Source: Bacteroidia bacterium
GTDB lineage: Bacteria > Bacteroidota > Bacteroidia > Flavobacteriales > Flavobacteriaceae
NCBI GenBank assembly: GCA_030432635.1
Contig: JAUIMB010000005.1
Span: forward strand, 1 to 64,000
Reading direction: 5' to 3'
Length of the DNA: 64,000 nt
Part shown: in pieces, positions 8,954 to 16,853 of the stretch
Layout of the letters: each line of letters begins with the position of its first letter
Position numbering within the stretch: the first letter of the stretch is position 1
The notes under the pieces: generated by a model
Databases searched by the model: none
What the model was told of the DNA's origin: nothing
Seen by the model: the letters and a program-made list of their open reading frames with translations, nothing else
Position numbers and translations under genes: made by a program

Positions 8954-10270
8954 TTAATTAGTTTTAGGTTCCCAATCCCTAACATCTATTTTACCGGTCA
9001 CTGCTTCACTAATTAAAGACTGACGATACGCTTTGAGTTTTTGGATAGAAGTTTGAATTTTTTCTATGCTAATTTCAATTTTTAAAGCAGAATTTTTAAT
9101 AAATGAAATAGTGTTTTGTTGCTCTGCAACTGATGGATAAGAAATTTTTAAATTAGATAAAACGCCCATACCAATATTCTGTTGCGTTCCGAAACTCCAA
9201 TTTAACTCCACTTGATATTTGAATAAACTTGATTGTAAGTAATAAAATAAATACTCATAAAAAACTTTTTCACCCTTTGCCCTAAAAACAGCTAAAGGTG
9301 ACCATATAGTAAACTTTTCTTCTGTTTTAACAATACCAATATTTCCTGTTGTCGCTCCAGATTTAACCATATAAATGTCATTAATTTTTGGAGTATATTT
9401 TTTGGAAAACAATTCATAATCTTCTTCAGAAATATAACCCCTCTTTCTATTAAAATCAATTTCATTATTTCTTATAGATTCAGCTGAAATAAAAGGAATA
9501 CCTTCGTCATATAACTTTGGTGTCGTATGAGGTCCATCTGTAATAGGAATATCTAAAATATTTTTTATTGAAGTAACCTCCCAATGCTCTGGAATGTTAC
9601 CCAACCACTCAATACCACTGTCTTTTAAGGCTACATTTTTGTTTAATCCTTTGGTTACCGCTTCATTAATAATGGCTTGTCGTTGCTCTTGTAGTTTTTG
9701 TATAAGGCTTTCTTTTTTGCTAATTAAGGTGTCTATTAACTGGGTATGGTAATCGAGATAAGCGGCTATTTGGGTTTGTTCTTGTTTTGGTGGCAATAAC
9801 ATTTTTAAGCCTTTTAAAACATCACCACTAACGTGAGGAATACCCATACCAATTGTATTCTCTTGAATATGTTTTTCACCTAGTTGTAATAAATAATTAA
9901 GATAAGTTGACTCAAAATCAGAATCTGTTAAGTCAATTTTTGCCATAGTTGATGAAAGTGCACCTTTTTTAGCTTTCACAATTTCACCTGCTTTAGAACC
10001 ATCCCATAATATGAGAATATCCCCATCATCTACAAACACTAATCCTTTTTCATCTATTGATGCATAAGTAGGGTTTGAAGTTTTATTTCTTAAAAATTCC
10101 ATTGACAAATATGGCAATAGATTTTCACAACTTTCATCATAATCAACTTTAGGTTTTCTTCCTTTAGTAATATTGCTAATCCACTTTAAACTGACGCTCT
10201 TCCAACTCTCAGGAATTTTACCAATCCATTCTACTCCACTATCCTTATATGTCTCGTATGCTTTTTCCAT
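8954..10270 (-). CDS. hsdS: Type I restriction-modification specificity subunit
   Basis: 438 residues with the two-fold pattern of HsdS. Each half begins with a DSGxEWxGxIPExW segment (residues about 10-23 and 218-231), followed by a variable target-recognition domain and a coiled-coil conserved region (QAAYLDYHTQLIDTLI-like in the first half; a helical SFIKNSALKIEISIEKIQ region in the second). It sets the bipartite DNA target of both methylation and cleavage. The start ATG overlaps the hsdM stop by one base (TAATG), so translation is coupled. I see no inverted repeats around it that would indicate phase-variable hsdS shuffling. Confidence 0.93.
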   Translation of the reverse strand: MEKAYETYKDSGVEWIGKIPESWKSVSLKWISNITKGRKPKVDYDESCENLLPYLSMEFLRNKTSNPTYASIDEKGLVFVDDGDILILWDGSKAGEIVKAKKGALSSTMAKIDLTDSDFESTYLNYLLQLGEKHIQENTIGMGIPHVSGDVLKGLKMLLPPKQEQTQIAAYLDYHTQLIDTLISKKESLIQKLQEQRQAIINEAVTKGLNKNVALKDSGIEWLGNIPEHWEVTSIKNILDIPITDGPHTTPKLYDEGIPFISAESIRNNEIDFNRKRGYISEEDYELFSKKYTPKINDIYMVKSGATTGNIGIVKTEEKFTIWSPLAVFRAKGEKVFYEYLFYYLQSSLFKYQVELNWSFGTQQNIGMGVLSNLKISYPSVAEQQNTISFIKNSALKIEISIEKIQTSIQKLKAYRQSLISEAVTGKIDVRDWEPKTN

Positions 10271-12054
10271 TAGCTAATCAATTTTTTTAATAGGTTAGCA
10301 ATGTCATTCTCTAAGGTTATAATCTCGGTTTTAATTTCGCTTGCAGGTCGTAAAGGTGTATAGTTGTAGAAATACTTGGTAAAGTTAATTTCGTAGCCAA
10401 TACGCGTTTTATCGTAATTAATCCAGGCATCTGGTACGTGTGGCAAGACTTCGTTATCAAAATAGGTTTCTATATCCTGGCTTAAAGGTATATTTTCTTT
10501 ATCACGTTTCTTTGTGTCTGGCTTGGGATTGCCCTTGCTCATTACCATTTTACCATCCTTATACAATGGTTGCTCTACCGTAATTTGGAAGTAGCCAAAA
10601 TCGTCGTTATCAAAGATTTTGCAATGCTCGTTTTCTTCAAAATTGGTGTACAATTCTAATAAGGCCTCAATATGAGCTTCGGTAAGTTCGTTACGTTTGT
10701 TCCCTAGACTTTTTTTATTAGAGCGAGCAAAAATATGCTCGGTTTCTTCCTTGCCTTTGGCATTGGTGCCAACAACTTCAGTGGCATTTCCATTAATTAG
10801 TTGTACTTTCCCTTTGCGGTTTTCGGCCTTTTTATTAGTTAAAAACCAGATGTAGGTATTAATACCTGTGTTGTAAAACAAATCTTTTGGTAAAGCGATG
10901 ATGCATTCTAGCCAATCGTTTTCTATAATCCATTTGCGTATGTCGCTTTCACCACTACCTGCATCTCCCGTAAATAGTGGTGAACCATTGGTAACAACAC
11001 CTATACGAGAACCATTAGTTTTATCCATTTTAGAAATCATATGTTGTAAGAACAACAATTGCCCATCACTTGTCCGTGGTGTACCTGCGTAAAAACGACC
11101 TGCTGGATTTAAAGCTTCATTTTCTATAAAGTTTTTGTCTTTTTTCCAGGTAACTCCATATGGTGGATTGGCCATCATATAGTGAAAATGACTGCCTTGA
11201 AATTGGTCATCCGTAAACGAGTTACCGTGTTTTACATCGCGTGGGTTTTCACCTGAAATCAGTGCCTCTGATTTTGCAATGGCACAAGATTGCTCGTTTA
11301 ACTCTTGGCCATAGGTTAGTATGGTTGGTTTGTGATTACTGTCTCTACAGAGCTCATCTAAAATATAGTTTTTTCCAAGATTTACCATGCCACCTGTACC
11401 ACAAGCAGGATCGAAAATTGTACGGATAATACCTGGTTTACATAGCTCATCCTTTTCTGGTGTAAAGATGATGGTATTCATTAATGCAATCACATCTCGA
11501 GGTGTAAAGTGCTCTCCTGCTGTTTCGTTAGATTGCTCGTTAGAGATACGGATTAACTCTTCAAAGACATAACCCATAGAGTGATTATCTATCTTATCTT
11601 GATGCAAGTCTATTTTGCATATGGCATCAATCATTTCGTAAAGCAAACGGTTTTTAACGAGTCTAGCTATAATCTTATCAAACTGAAAGCTCTCTAAAAT
11701 ATCACGCACTTCTGGGTTAAACCCATTGAGGTAATTATTAAAGTTAATCTCAATGTATTGCGGTTCGTCTTTAAGTGAATTTAGCGTGTGCTTTGAGGTG
11801 TTGTAGTAGGTTAAACCACCAGAGGCTTTTTTTAAGATAGGATCTAGCTTGTCTTCGCTTACTTTGACTTTAAAATCGTTGTAGCTTTTCCTTACTTTAT
11901 CGTTGACGTCTTCTAGCATACAATCTAGCCTGCGGATGACCACAAAAGGTAATAGTACGTCGCCTATTTCATTTTTCTTAAAGGCATCTCGCAAGACATC
12001 ATCTGTGATACGCCATATAAAACCTACGTCTACTTTGTTAATAATGTTGCTCAT
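10270..12054 (-). CDS. hsdM: Type I restriction-modification DNA N6-adenine methyltransferase subunit
   Basis: 594 residues. The N-terminal HsdM helical domain is followed by the methylase core: GEHFTPRDVIALM, the SAM-binding motif FDPACGTGGM, and the catalytic NPPYG of the N6-adenine (NPPY) class. It methylates the HsdS target and protects the host. It is the first gene of the hsd operon; a TAnnTTTG-type -7 box and a palindrome lie directly upstream. The C-terminus is somewhat longer than minimal HsdM. All key motifs are present. Confidence 0.95.
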   Translation of the reverse strand: MSNIINKVDVGFIWRITDDVLRDAFKKNEIGDVLLPFVVIRRLDCMLEDVNDKVRKSYNDFKVKVSEDKLDPILKKASGGLTYYNTSKHTLNSLKDEPQYIEINFNNYLNGFNPEVRDILESFQFDKIIARLVKNRLLYEMIDAICKIDLHQDKIDNHSMGYVFEELIRISNEQSNETAGEHFTPRDVIALMNTIIFTPEKDELCKPGIIRTIFDPACGTGGMVNLGKNYILDELCRDSNHKPTILTYGQELNEQSCAIAKSEALISGENPRDVKHGNSFTDDQFQGSHFHYMMANPPYGVTWKKDKNFIENEALNPAGRFYAGTPRTSDGQLLFLQHMISKMDKTNGSRIGVVTNGSPLFTGDAGSGESDIRKWIIENDWLECIIALPKDLFYNTGINTYIWFLTNKKAENRKGKVQLINGNATEVVGTNAKGKEETEHIFARSNKKSLGNKRNELTEAHIEALLELYTNFEENEHCKIFDNDDFGYFQITVEQPLYKDGKMVMSKGNPKPDTKKRDKENIPLSQDIETYFDNEVLPHVPDAWINYDKTRIGYEINFTKYFYNYTPLRPASEIKTEIITLENDIANLLKKLIS

Positions 12055-12078
12055 TTAGTGTTTTCTTTTTGTATAATA

Positions 12079-12109
12079 CAAATCTATGATTGATGTGTGC
12101 ACTGCACAC
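12079..12109 (-). promoter_or_regulatory. hsdM promoter with palindromic putative operator
   Basis: On the minus strand a TAGATTTG -7 box (12079-12086) lies 25-32 bases before the hsdM start. Upstream of it is the palindrome GTGTGCA-C-TGCACAC (12095-12109). The minus-strand 11-mer AGTGCACACAT (12093-12103) stands exactly 6 bases before the -7 box, in the spacer where a repressor would block the polymerase. The same 11-mer at the same spacing occurs at the WYL gene promoter. Confidence 0.65.
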
Positions 12110-12115
12110 GCACAC

Positions 12116-13099
12116 TTAATTAAAGTTTAAAAAATTAGACACTTTATCTCCTTCTATACCGTTATCATTCACCTTAAAAAAGTCTATATGCTTTTGTAAA
12201 TCTCGAATTAACTCTCTAGACAAATTAAAATTGTCATAGCTAGCTAAACTTGAAAAACTCAATTCTCTTCCTTTAGTAATCATATTTCCTGTACTATCAT
12301 AATAATTTAATGTATCACCAGAGTAAATTCTGTAATAATTCATTAATACTGTACGATCATGCTCTGCTTTACTATCCTGACCGCGTTGATCTCTGTAAGT
12401 AACCAAAGTGAATTTAGGTTTTACTCCTGTTACTTCCTTTATTGCCTTCCTCACCACCGGACTAATCTGATCGTAAGAAACGCATTGAGCTCTATTTGTG
12501 TAAATAACAACATTAACCTTTGAGTTTGATTTTAAGGCTAAGGTTTTTAAAACCATTACTAAATTACTTGAAAACAAACTCGCGTCTGATGCTATATAAG
12601 GATCTACGATTATTATATCTGTTAGAGGCAAGGCGTAAAGTTCTAAATCTGTCCAATTCTTAAATGCAGGCCCATTGATTCTTAGTTTCTTTTCAAACCC
12701 ATAATCATTTTGCCCAACAAATAACTTATTAAATACCTCGATTTCTTCTCCCACCTCACCAACAATCACACAACCCGAATTTTTAAATTTTGCTGTTTCT
12801 TCATCTTCCAGTAAATACACTGCTGATAATTTTTTTTCGCAAAACCCAATGGAAGAATTTGACTTTAGTGGTCTTTTTGGTTCTTTATAGTCAAATTCAA
12901 TGACTGTATCTGGATTACAGCCCTGACTGAGCGTTGTGACCCACTGCATTAATAATTTACTACTCTTTAATTCTTCCTTAGGAAAATTAAAAAAAACATT
13001 TAGTTGTTTTTTGAGTAATTTATTGCAATCCTCGAAGAGCGGATTGTCCTTGCTTTTAATAAAGGAAAGTAAATTAGCTTTATCAATGTAAATATCCAT
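12116..13099 (-). CDS. Uncharacterised protein, possible degenerate PLD-like fold, partner of the DUF3696 ATPase
   Basis: 327 residues from the ATG at 13099, one base past the ATPase stop; a TTG at 13114 would add five residues and overlap the ATPase. I do not recognise it with certainty. A strand DIIIVDPYI (about 161-169), a following VNVVIYTNR strand and an H247-D-R249 motif with a downstream GD-LNYYDSTG turn resemble the single-HDR pattern of degenerate phospholipase D-like domains (for example the MITD1 C-terminal domain). The DPYI/HDR combination is shared with several defence-associated proteins of unknown action. Gene order WYL-ATPase-this gene suggests it is the effector or target-binding partner of the ATPase. 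Confidence 0.5.
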   Translation of the reverse strand: MDIYIDKANLLSFIKSKDNPLFEDCNKLLKKQLNVFFNFPKEELKSSKLLMQWVTTLSQGCNPDTVIEFDYKEPKRPLKSNSSIGFCEKKLSAVYLLEDEETAKFKNSGCVIVGEVGEEIEVFNKLFVGQNDYGFEKKLRINGPAFKNWTDLELYALPLTDIIIVDPYIASDASLFSSNLVMVLKTLALKSNSKVNVVIYTNRAQCVSYDQISPVVRKAIKEVTGVKPKFTLVTYRDQRGQDSKAEHDRTVLMNYYRIYSGDTLNYYDSTGNMITKGRELSFSSLASYDNFNLSRELIRDLQKHIDFFKVNDNGIEGDKVSNFLNFN

Positions 13100-13100
13100 A

Positions 13101-14963
13101 CTATAAAATATCAAAAGCTAGATTAGCACTTACATCAAAAAAACCTGGACCAAACTCATTTGAAAACTTGCCATCTTGATTATACTCCATAGAATAAGGC
13201 AAATCATCTTTTTCAAAATAGTAAGCTATGAAAGGTATGTCCGATGAATCCAATGCTTTTTCATTATGCTCTTTCACAAGAACTTGAGATTGTCTCAACA
13301 AATATTCTGAATGTGTTTCTACAATAAATTTTATACCAAATTCTTTGAAGGTGTAAAGAAATAAATTTGCCAATCTAACCTGTAATGCTGGATGCAGATT
13401 TGCCTCAGGCTCTTCAATTAGAATTGTATGCATAAATTCTTCAAAACCCACATGTCTCAAACCTTTTTTTTCTTTCCTAACATCATCCACTTTTAGGTCA
13501 ATAATTAGAGCAATTTTAAAAAGAATCGTAAATATTTGCCCTGCACCAAATCCCTTATCTGCAAGGTTAACTTTGAGTCCATTATCTGTTAACTCTATTT
13601 GAGTTGCAACGCCTTCAATTTGTTTGATCTTAAAATCTTGACCAATATCAAATTCTCTCATCCATTTCTTTAAAAACTTACCAGCCTTAGAAGTTTTAGA
13701 AAACGGGTTTATTGAATGATCTCTTATGACTTCATTGATATCTGAAGACATATTGTTATTGATATATAAGCGCGTTTGTGTATTACGATGCGGACTTAAA
13801 TGATCGACCGAAAAACGCATGATATTTCTAATTTTCTCACCAAATTTATATGCCTTCTCAATCTCAATTGATTCATCTGTTTTCCCGAACAAAGATTGCT
13901 CCTCCACAAGGTACTTAGGTAATATGTTTCTAATTACAGATTCTATAGTTAAATAATCATTATGAAAGTCAGTAAGCGAGAATTCTGGCATTAAAACAAC
14001 TTTGTCTTTCTTTAGAGTTTGATCTAGTTTAAGTTTTTTGTTTAATTCAGAAATTCTCTTTTTAGCATCATTGATGCTTTTAGTTAAATCAATAATATTT
14101 TTATTAAGATTTTTTAAGCGATCTATCAGATTATCTTCGTTCAATTCATGAGAAGTATTTTTTCTCTTCGAATCTAACATGAACTCTTTCCTAAGTAATT
14201 CGTAGATATCATTTCCTATTTTAGCCGATATTTTTTTTTCAATCACCACTCCCTTAGAATCAAGAAAATCTATGGCTCTATCAAAAGATATGTTTAACTC
14301 CCTGAGGACTTTATTTAACCTAATACCTGACTCATCCTTCCCATTATCTTTTGCTTTTTTTGAATTAATCTCTCTAAGATGTCCTTTAATCCTGTCACTC
14401 TCCTTCTTAACTTTATCTAATTCAAGAATGTCTAATTCGAGCAGATTTTTCTGCGTTTGAATCAATACCAGCTCTTCCAATTCCATTTTCTCAGAGTCCT
14501 TAATAGGTTCTGACAAAAAATCTAAATCTAATTTTAACACATAATCATCGGCTGCAGTATTCTCAATAATTAGTTTATTCTTCTTATCAATCTCTGAAAT
14601 TTCAATAAGTTTTAATTTCCCTTTAGATATAATACCTTCATCAATATCTTTTGGCTTAAATATTAGGCAAATATTATGACCATTATTATAATATTCTAGC
14701 TTAATATCTAAATCTAGATTATTTCTATTATTTCGATTTACTGCATTTGAATACGAATCAATTTTATATTTTCTTTGATTACCTCCATTAAAATCTAATT
14801 GAAAATGATTATTAGACTTTATAAAATCTTCTAGAAGTAACATGGATTTAAATATTGTAGATTTCCCTGAATTGTTAGTTCCAGTAAAAAACGTAATGGG
14901 TGCTAGAGCTAATTGCCATGAATTTTTTATTTTCCTAAAATTTGAAACTTTAATATTCTCCAT
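13101..14963 (-). CDS. AAA/ABC-type ATPase with DUF3696 C-terminus (OLD/SMC-like)
   Basis: 620 residues. Walker A is G28-TNNSGKST36; Walker B is the ILIEEPEANLHP segment (about 514-525), followed by an ETHSEY switch His near 551. Residues about 150-330 are rich in Lys, Glu and Leu and look like an SMC-type coiled coil. The C-terminus GPGFFD is typical of DUF3696. Such ATPases act as sensors or motors in several anti-phage systems (Septu, PARIS, retron Eco8-like, Gabija relatives). No TOPRIM domain is visible, so the nuclease, if any, must be the downstream partner. Its start directly follows the WYL stop (no gap), so the trio is one operon. Confidence 0.8.
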   Translation of the reverse strand: MENIKVSNFRKIKNSWQLALAPITFFTGTNNSGKSTIFKSMLLLEDFIKSNNHFQLDFNGGNQRKYKIDSYSNAVNRNNRNNLDLDIKLEYYNNGHNICLIFKPKDIDEGIISKGKLKLIEISEIDKKNKLIIENTAADDYVLKLDLDFLSEPIKDSEKMELEELVLIQTQKNLLELDILELDKVKKESDRIKGHLREINSKKAKDNGKDESGIRLNKVLRELNISFDRAIDFLDSKGVVIEKKISAKIGNDIYELLRKEFMLDSKRKNTSHELNEDNLIDRLKNLNKNIIDLTKSINDAKKRISELNKKLKLDQTLKKDKVVLMPEFSLTDFHNDYLTIESVIRNILPKYLVEEQSLFGKTDESIEIEKAYKFGEKIRNIMRFSVDHLSPHRNTQTRLYINNNMSSDINEVIRDHSINPFSKTSKAGKFLKKWMREFDIGQDFKIKQIEGVATQIELTDNGLKVNLADKGFGAGQIFTILFKIALIIDLKVDDVRKEKKGLRHVGFEEFMHTILIEEPEANLHPALQVRLANLFLYTFKEFGIKFIVETHSEYLLRQSQVLVKEHNEKALDSSDIPFIAYYFEKDDLPYSMEYNQDGKFSNEFGPGFFDVSANLAFDIL

Positions 14964-15989
14964 TTATTTCTGATACTTTTTTGATGCCTTTAATAATCTA
15001 GATGCAATTTTACCACTTAAATCTTTAGGTTCTAGGACCTCAATTTTATCACCGTGTTCTAAAATTTTTGTCTCTAATTCATAATTAGGAATTACTAAAA
15101 TAGAAATATCAATGCAACCTGCTTTAAGGGATTCCGTATTTTTTATATCACCACTTGACTGTGTTGGGTGAAATGGTTTTGTTTTAATGTAAGGCCATAA
15201 ATCTTTGTCTATTCTTAATACAACTTTAACTGGATCTTGATTGTTTACGGTTACACCAATAACGTCATCAAAGTATTCGTCAAAATTAATTTTAGCCTCT
15301 AAAAATTCAGTACCAGAATATTCAATACTCTCAATACGATCTATTGCTTTTTTATATAGCTTCTTTGACTCTAAATTAAGCCCAAAAAGAAACCATCGAT
15401 TATTGTATTGTTTTAGATAATATGGACATACTTCAAAAGTTTCAGATGTTTTTTTACTGAAACTTTTACTTTTTATGTTAAGTGTCTTTTTATAGACAAT
15501 GGCCTTGTATAGCTCCGACAAAAAATCTAATCCTTCCAAATAAGGGTTATTTTCAAAATCAATAACACTTTCTGATTCTGACAACAAACCAAAACTAAAC
15601 TCTAAACGTGTGGTAATATCATTAACCCACTCAAATTGAGGCATGCCCTTAAATCGATTTAATGTCAAGAGTGTTTCTCTCAGCTGGTTGGCTTCAAACT
15701 CGTTGATTGGTTGTTTGTTAATGGTGAAATTTAGATCGGAATATCGTCGATATACTCTTTTACCATCTTTAAATTCTTCGATTGGAGCTTCATATCCTTT
15801 CGAATCTTTCATAAAGAGTATATCATCATAAACTTGACGTTTCCGTATTCCAGAATTATCTCCATCATAGTCCATCAAGGCTTCATTACAGGCTTCAACT
15901 AAGTCATCAATATAATATTTTCTACCAGGGTTTCTAAAACATTTATCTAATGCCTGATACCTAATAATTGCATTTTTATTTGTCGCCAT
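14964..15989 (-). CDS. WYL-domain transcriptional regulator (BrxR/CapW-like)
   Basis: 341 residues. An N-terminal winged helix (RYQALDKCFRNPGRKYYIDDLVEAC; RKRQVYDDILFM) is followed by a WYL domain with YLKQYNNRWFLFGL and YKKAIDRIESI segments, and a C-terminal WCX-like region. WYL proteins of this shape (BrxR, CapW) repress defence operons and are thought to respond to nucleic-acid ligands during infection. It is the first gene of the WYL-ATPase-PLD-like operon. Its promoter carries the same operator-like 11-mer as the hsdM promoter, so I infer that it represses both its own operon and the restriction operon. Confidence 0.8.
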   Translation of the reverse strand: MATNKNAIIRYQALDKCFRNPGRKYYIDDLVEACNEALMDYDGDNSGIRKRQVYDDILFMKDSKGYEAPIEEFKDGKRVYRRYSDLNFTINKQPINEFEANQLRETLLTLNRFKGMPQFEWVNDITTRLEFSFGLLSESESVIDFENNPYLEGLDFLSELYKAIVYKKTLNIKSKSFSKKTSETFEVCPYYLKQYNNRWFLFGLNLESKKLYKKAIDRIESIEYSGTEFLEAKINFDEYFDDVIGVTVNNQDPVKVVLRIDKDLWPYIKTKPFHPTQSSGDIKNTESLKAGCIDISILVIPNYELETKILEHGDKIEVLEPKDLSGKIASRLLKASKKYQK

Positions 15990-16011
15990 GGTTATGAATA
16001 ATTTATAGGTG

Positions 16012-16036
16012 CAAACTAAACATATATGTGTGCACT
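16012..16036 (-). promoter_or_regulatory. WYL-operon promoter with the shared putative operator
   Basis: On the minus strand a TTAGTTTG box (16012-16019, one mismatch to TAnnTTTG) is preceded at exactly 6 bases by AGTGCACACAT (16026-16036), identical to the site at hsdM. A related AGTGCACATA lies at 16111-16120 on the plus strand upstream of the divergent 125-residue gene. Confidence 0.6.
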
Positions 16037-16151
16037 ATACCTGCACTAAAGATGACAAAAATAAATCAAGACCGCAAGGTAATTGTAAGAAATTTCTATT
16101 GAGCACAATCAGTGCACATAAGCCTTTTATTCTTACAGGAAACAAAAAGGA

Positions 16152-16529
16152 ATGACTACTTTAAAAGACTTTGAATCGGTCAGGAAAAATGATGACTTTG
16201 TAAACATTTTTATAGCTGTTATGCATATGAATACCAGCAGACTCTATGAATTATTTGATAATGACATAGACTATGCAGATGTGGGTAAGAACAAGTTCAT
16301 TGATATGTTAAATGAGACGTTTCGCAAGCATAAAATCTGTGGTGACTCAGAATTTTACTTGGATCTAGATTATTGTTTAGGCTGTAATTGTAATCTGCAT
16401 GTTTGTAAATTTATTGGTAACAATTCAAACTTACATTTTACAGTATTTTTTGCTATGAGTAATGGCGAAATCACAGATATTTACCTCTGCAAATGGTATG
16501 GTGATCATGGTTTTTCTAATCCGTTTTAG
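16152..16529 (+). CDS. Uncharacterised small Cys-rich protein, possibly NTF2/SnoaL-like
   Basis: 125 residues, divergent from the WYL gene. The helix-rich N-terminus (residues 1-60) and beta-rich C-terminus with a FFAMSNGEITDIYLCKWY ending are like small NTF2/SnoaL-fold proteins, but this is a weak visual match. A striking feature is the cluster CLGCNCNLHVC (about residues 74-84), four Cys and a His that could bind metal. It lies between the WYL operon and the retron RNA; a half-site of the shared operator stands upstream. Function unknown. Confidence 0.5.
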   Translation: MTTLKDFESVRKNDDFVNIFIAVMHMNTSRLYELFDNDIDYADVGKNKFIDMLNETFRKHKICGDSEFYLDLDYCLGCNCNLHVCKFIGNNSNLHFTVFFAMSNGEITDIYLCKWYGDHGFSNPF

Positions 16530-16587
16530 TAGTTTATATTTATGAGCGCAAATAGAGTGCATTATTACCTGTAATATTTGCAGAGTT

Positions 16588-16842
16588 CTTTGAAACAACC
16601 GAAATTAAAATATTGATCCGCCTATTCTTCGGGATAGGTAGTCTGCTGTATTCGGCAGATAGTTGTAGTTCGCTACAACAAAATGTTTAAGGTGTAATTT
16701 GTAGAAACCTATAAGTAACCACATTAAATGAAGTTTTTAGAATTATGATCAAATATTTATTTTATTATAATTATTAAATTTTAAAAGCTACAATTTTATC
16801 ATACATAAAGAAAGAGTATACAATTTCGGTTGTTTTTCAAAG
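16588..16842 (+). ncRNA. Retron msr-msd non-coding RNA
   Basis: The RNA is bounded by long complementary ends: a1 at 16588-16606 (CTTTGAAACAACCGAAATT) pairs with a2 at 16822-16842 as 11 bp plus 8 bp with a two-T bulge. Just inside a1 come three hairpins: 16621-16638 (7 bp, TTCG loop), 16642-16659 (7 bp, TATT loop) and 16662-16679 (7 perfect bp, TTCG loop), as expected for msr. The rest (about 16690-16821), AT-rich, is bounded by TTGTAG (16699-16704) and CTACAA (16788-16793) and would be the msd template. A TAATATTTG (16572-16580) just upstream could be the -7 box. The branching G is not certain; G615 (ATTGATCC) is one candidate. The reverse transcriptase starts 12 bases after a2. Confidence 0.88.
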
Positions 16843-16853
16843 TATAATTACCT

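Noticed and set aside
8954-10270. Phase-variable hsdS by recombination
   Set aside because: There is only one hsdS gene, with no silent copies, inverted repeats or nearby invertase.
10898-11572. Small plus-strand reading frames inside hsdM
   Set aside because: They lie antisense to an intact hsdM with all its motifs, have no recognisable domain and no own promoter.
865-15989. BREX or DISARM locus
   Set aside because: No PglZ, BrxC/PglY, DrmA/DrmB or BrxL-like protein is present; the methylase, specificity and R subunits are those of classic type I restriction.
16621-16679. The three hairpins as tandem terminators of the 125-residue gene
   Set aside because: No T runs follow them, and they lie inside the a1/a2 pair right before the reverse transcriptase, which fits retron msr.
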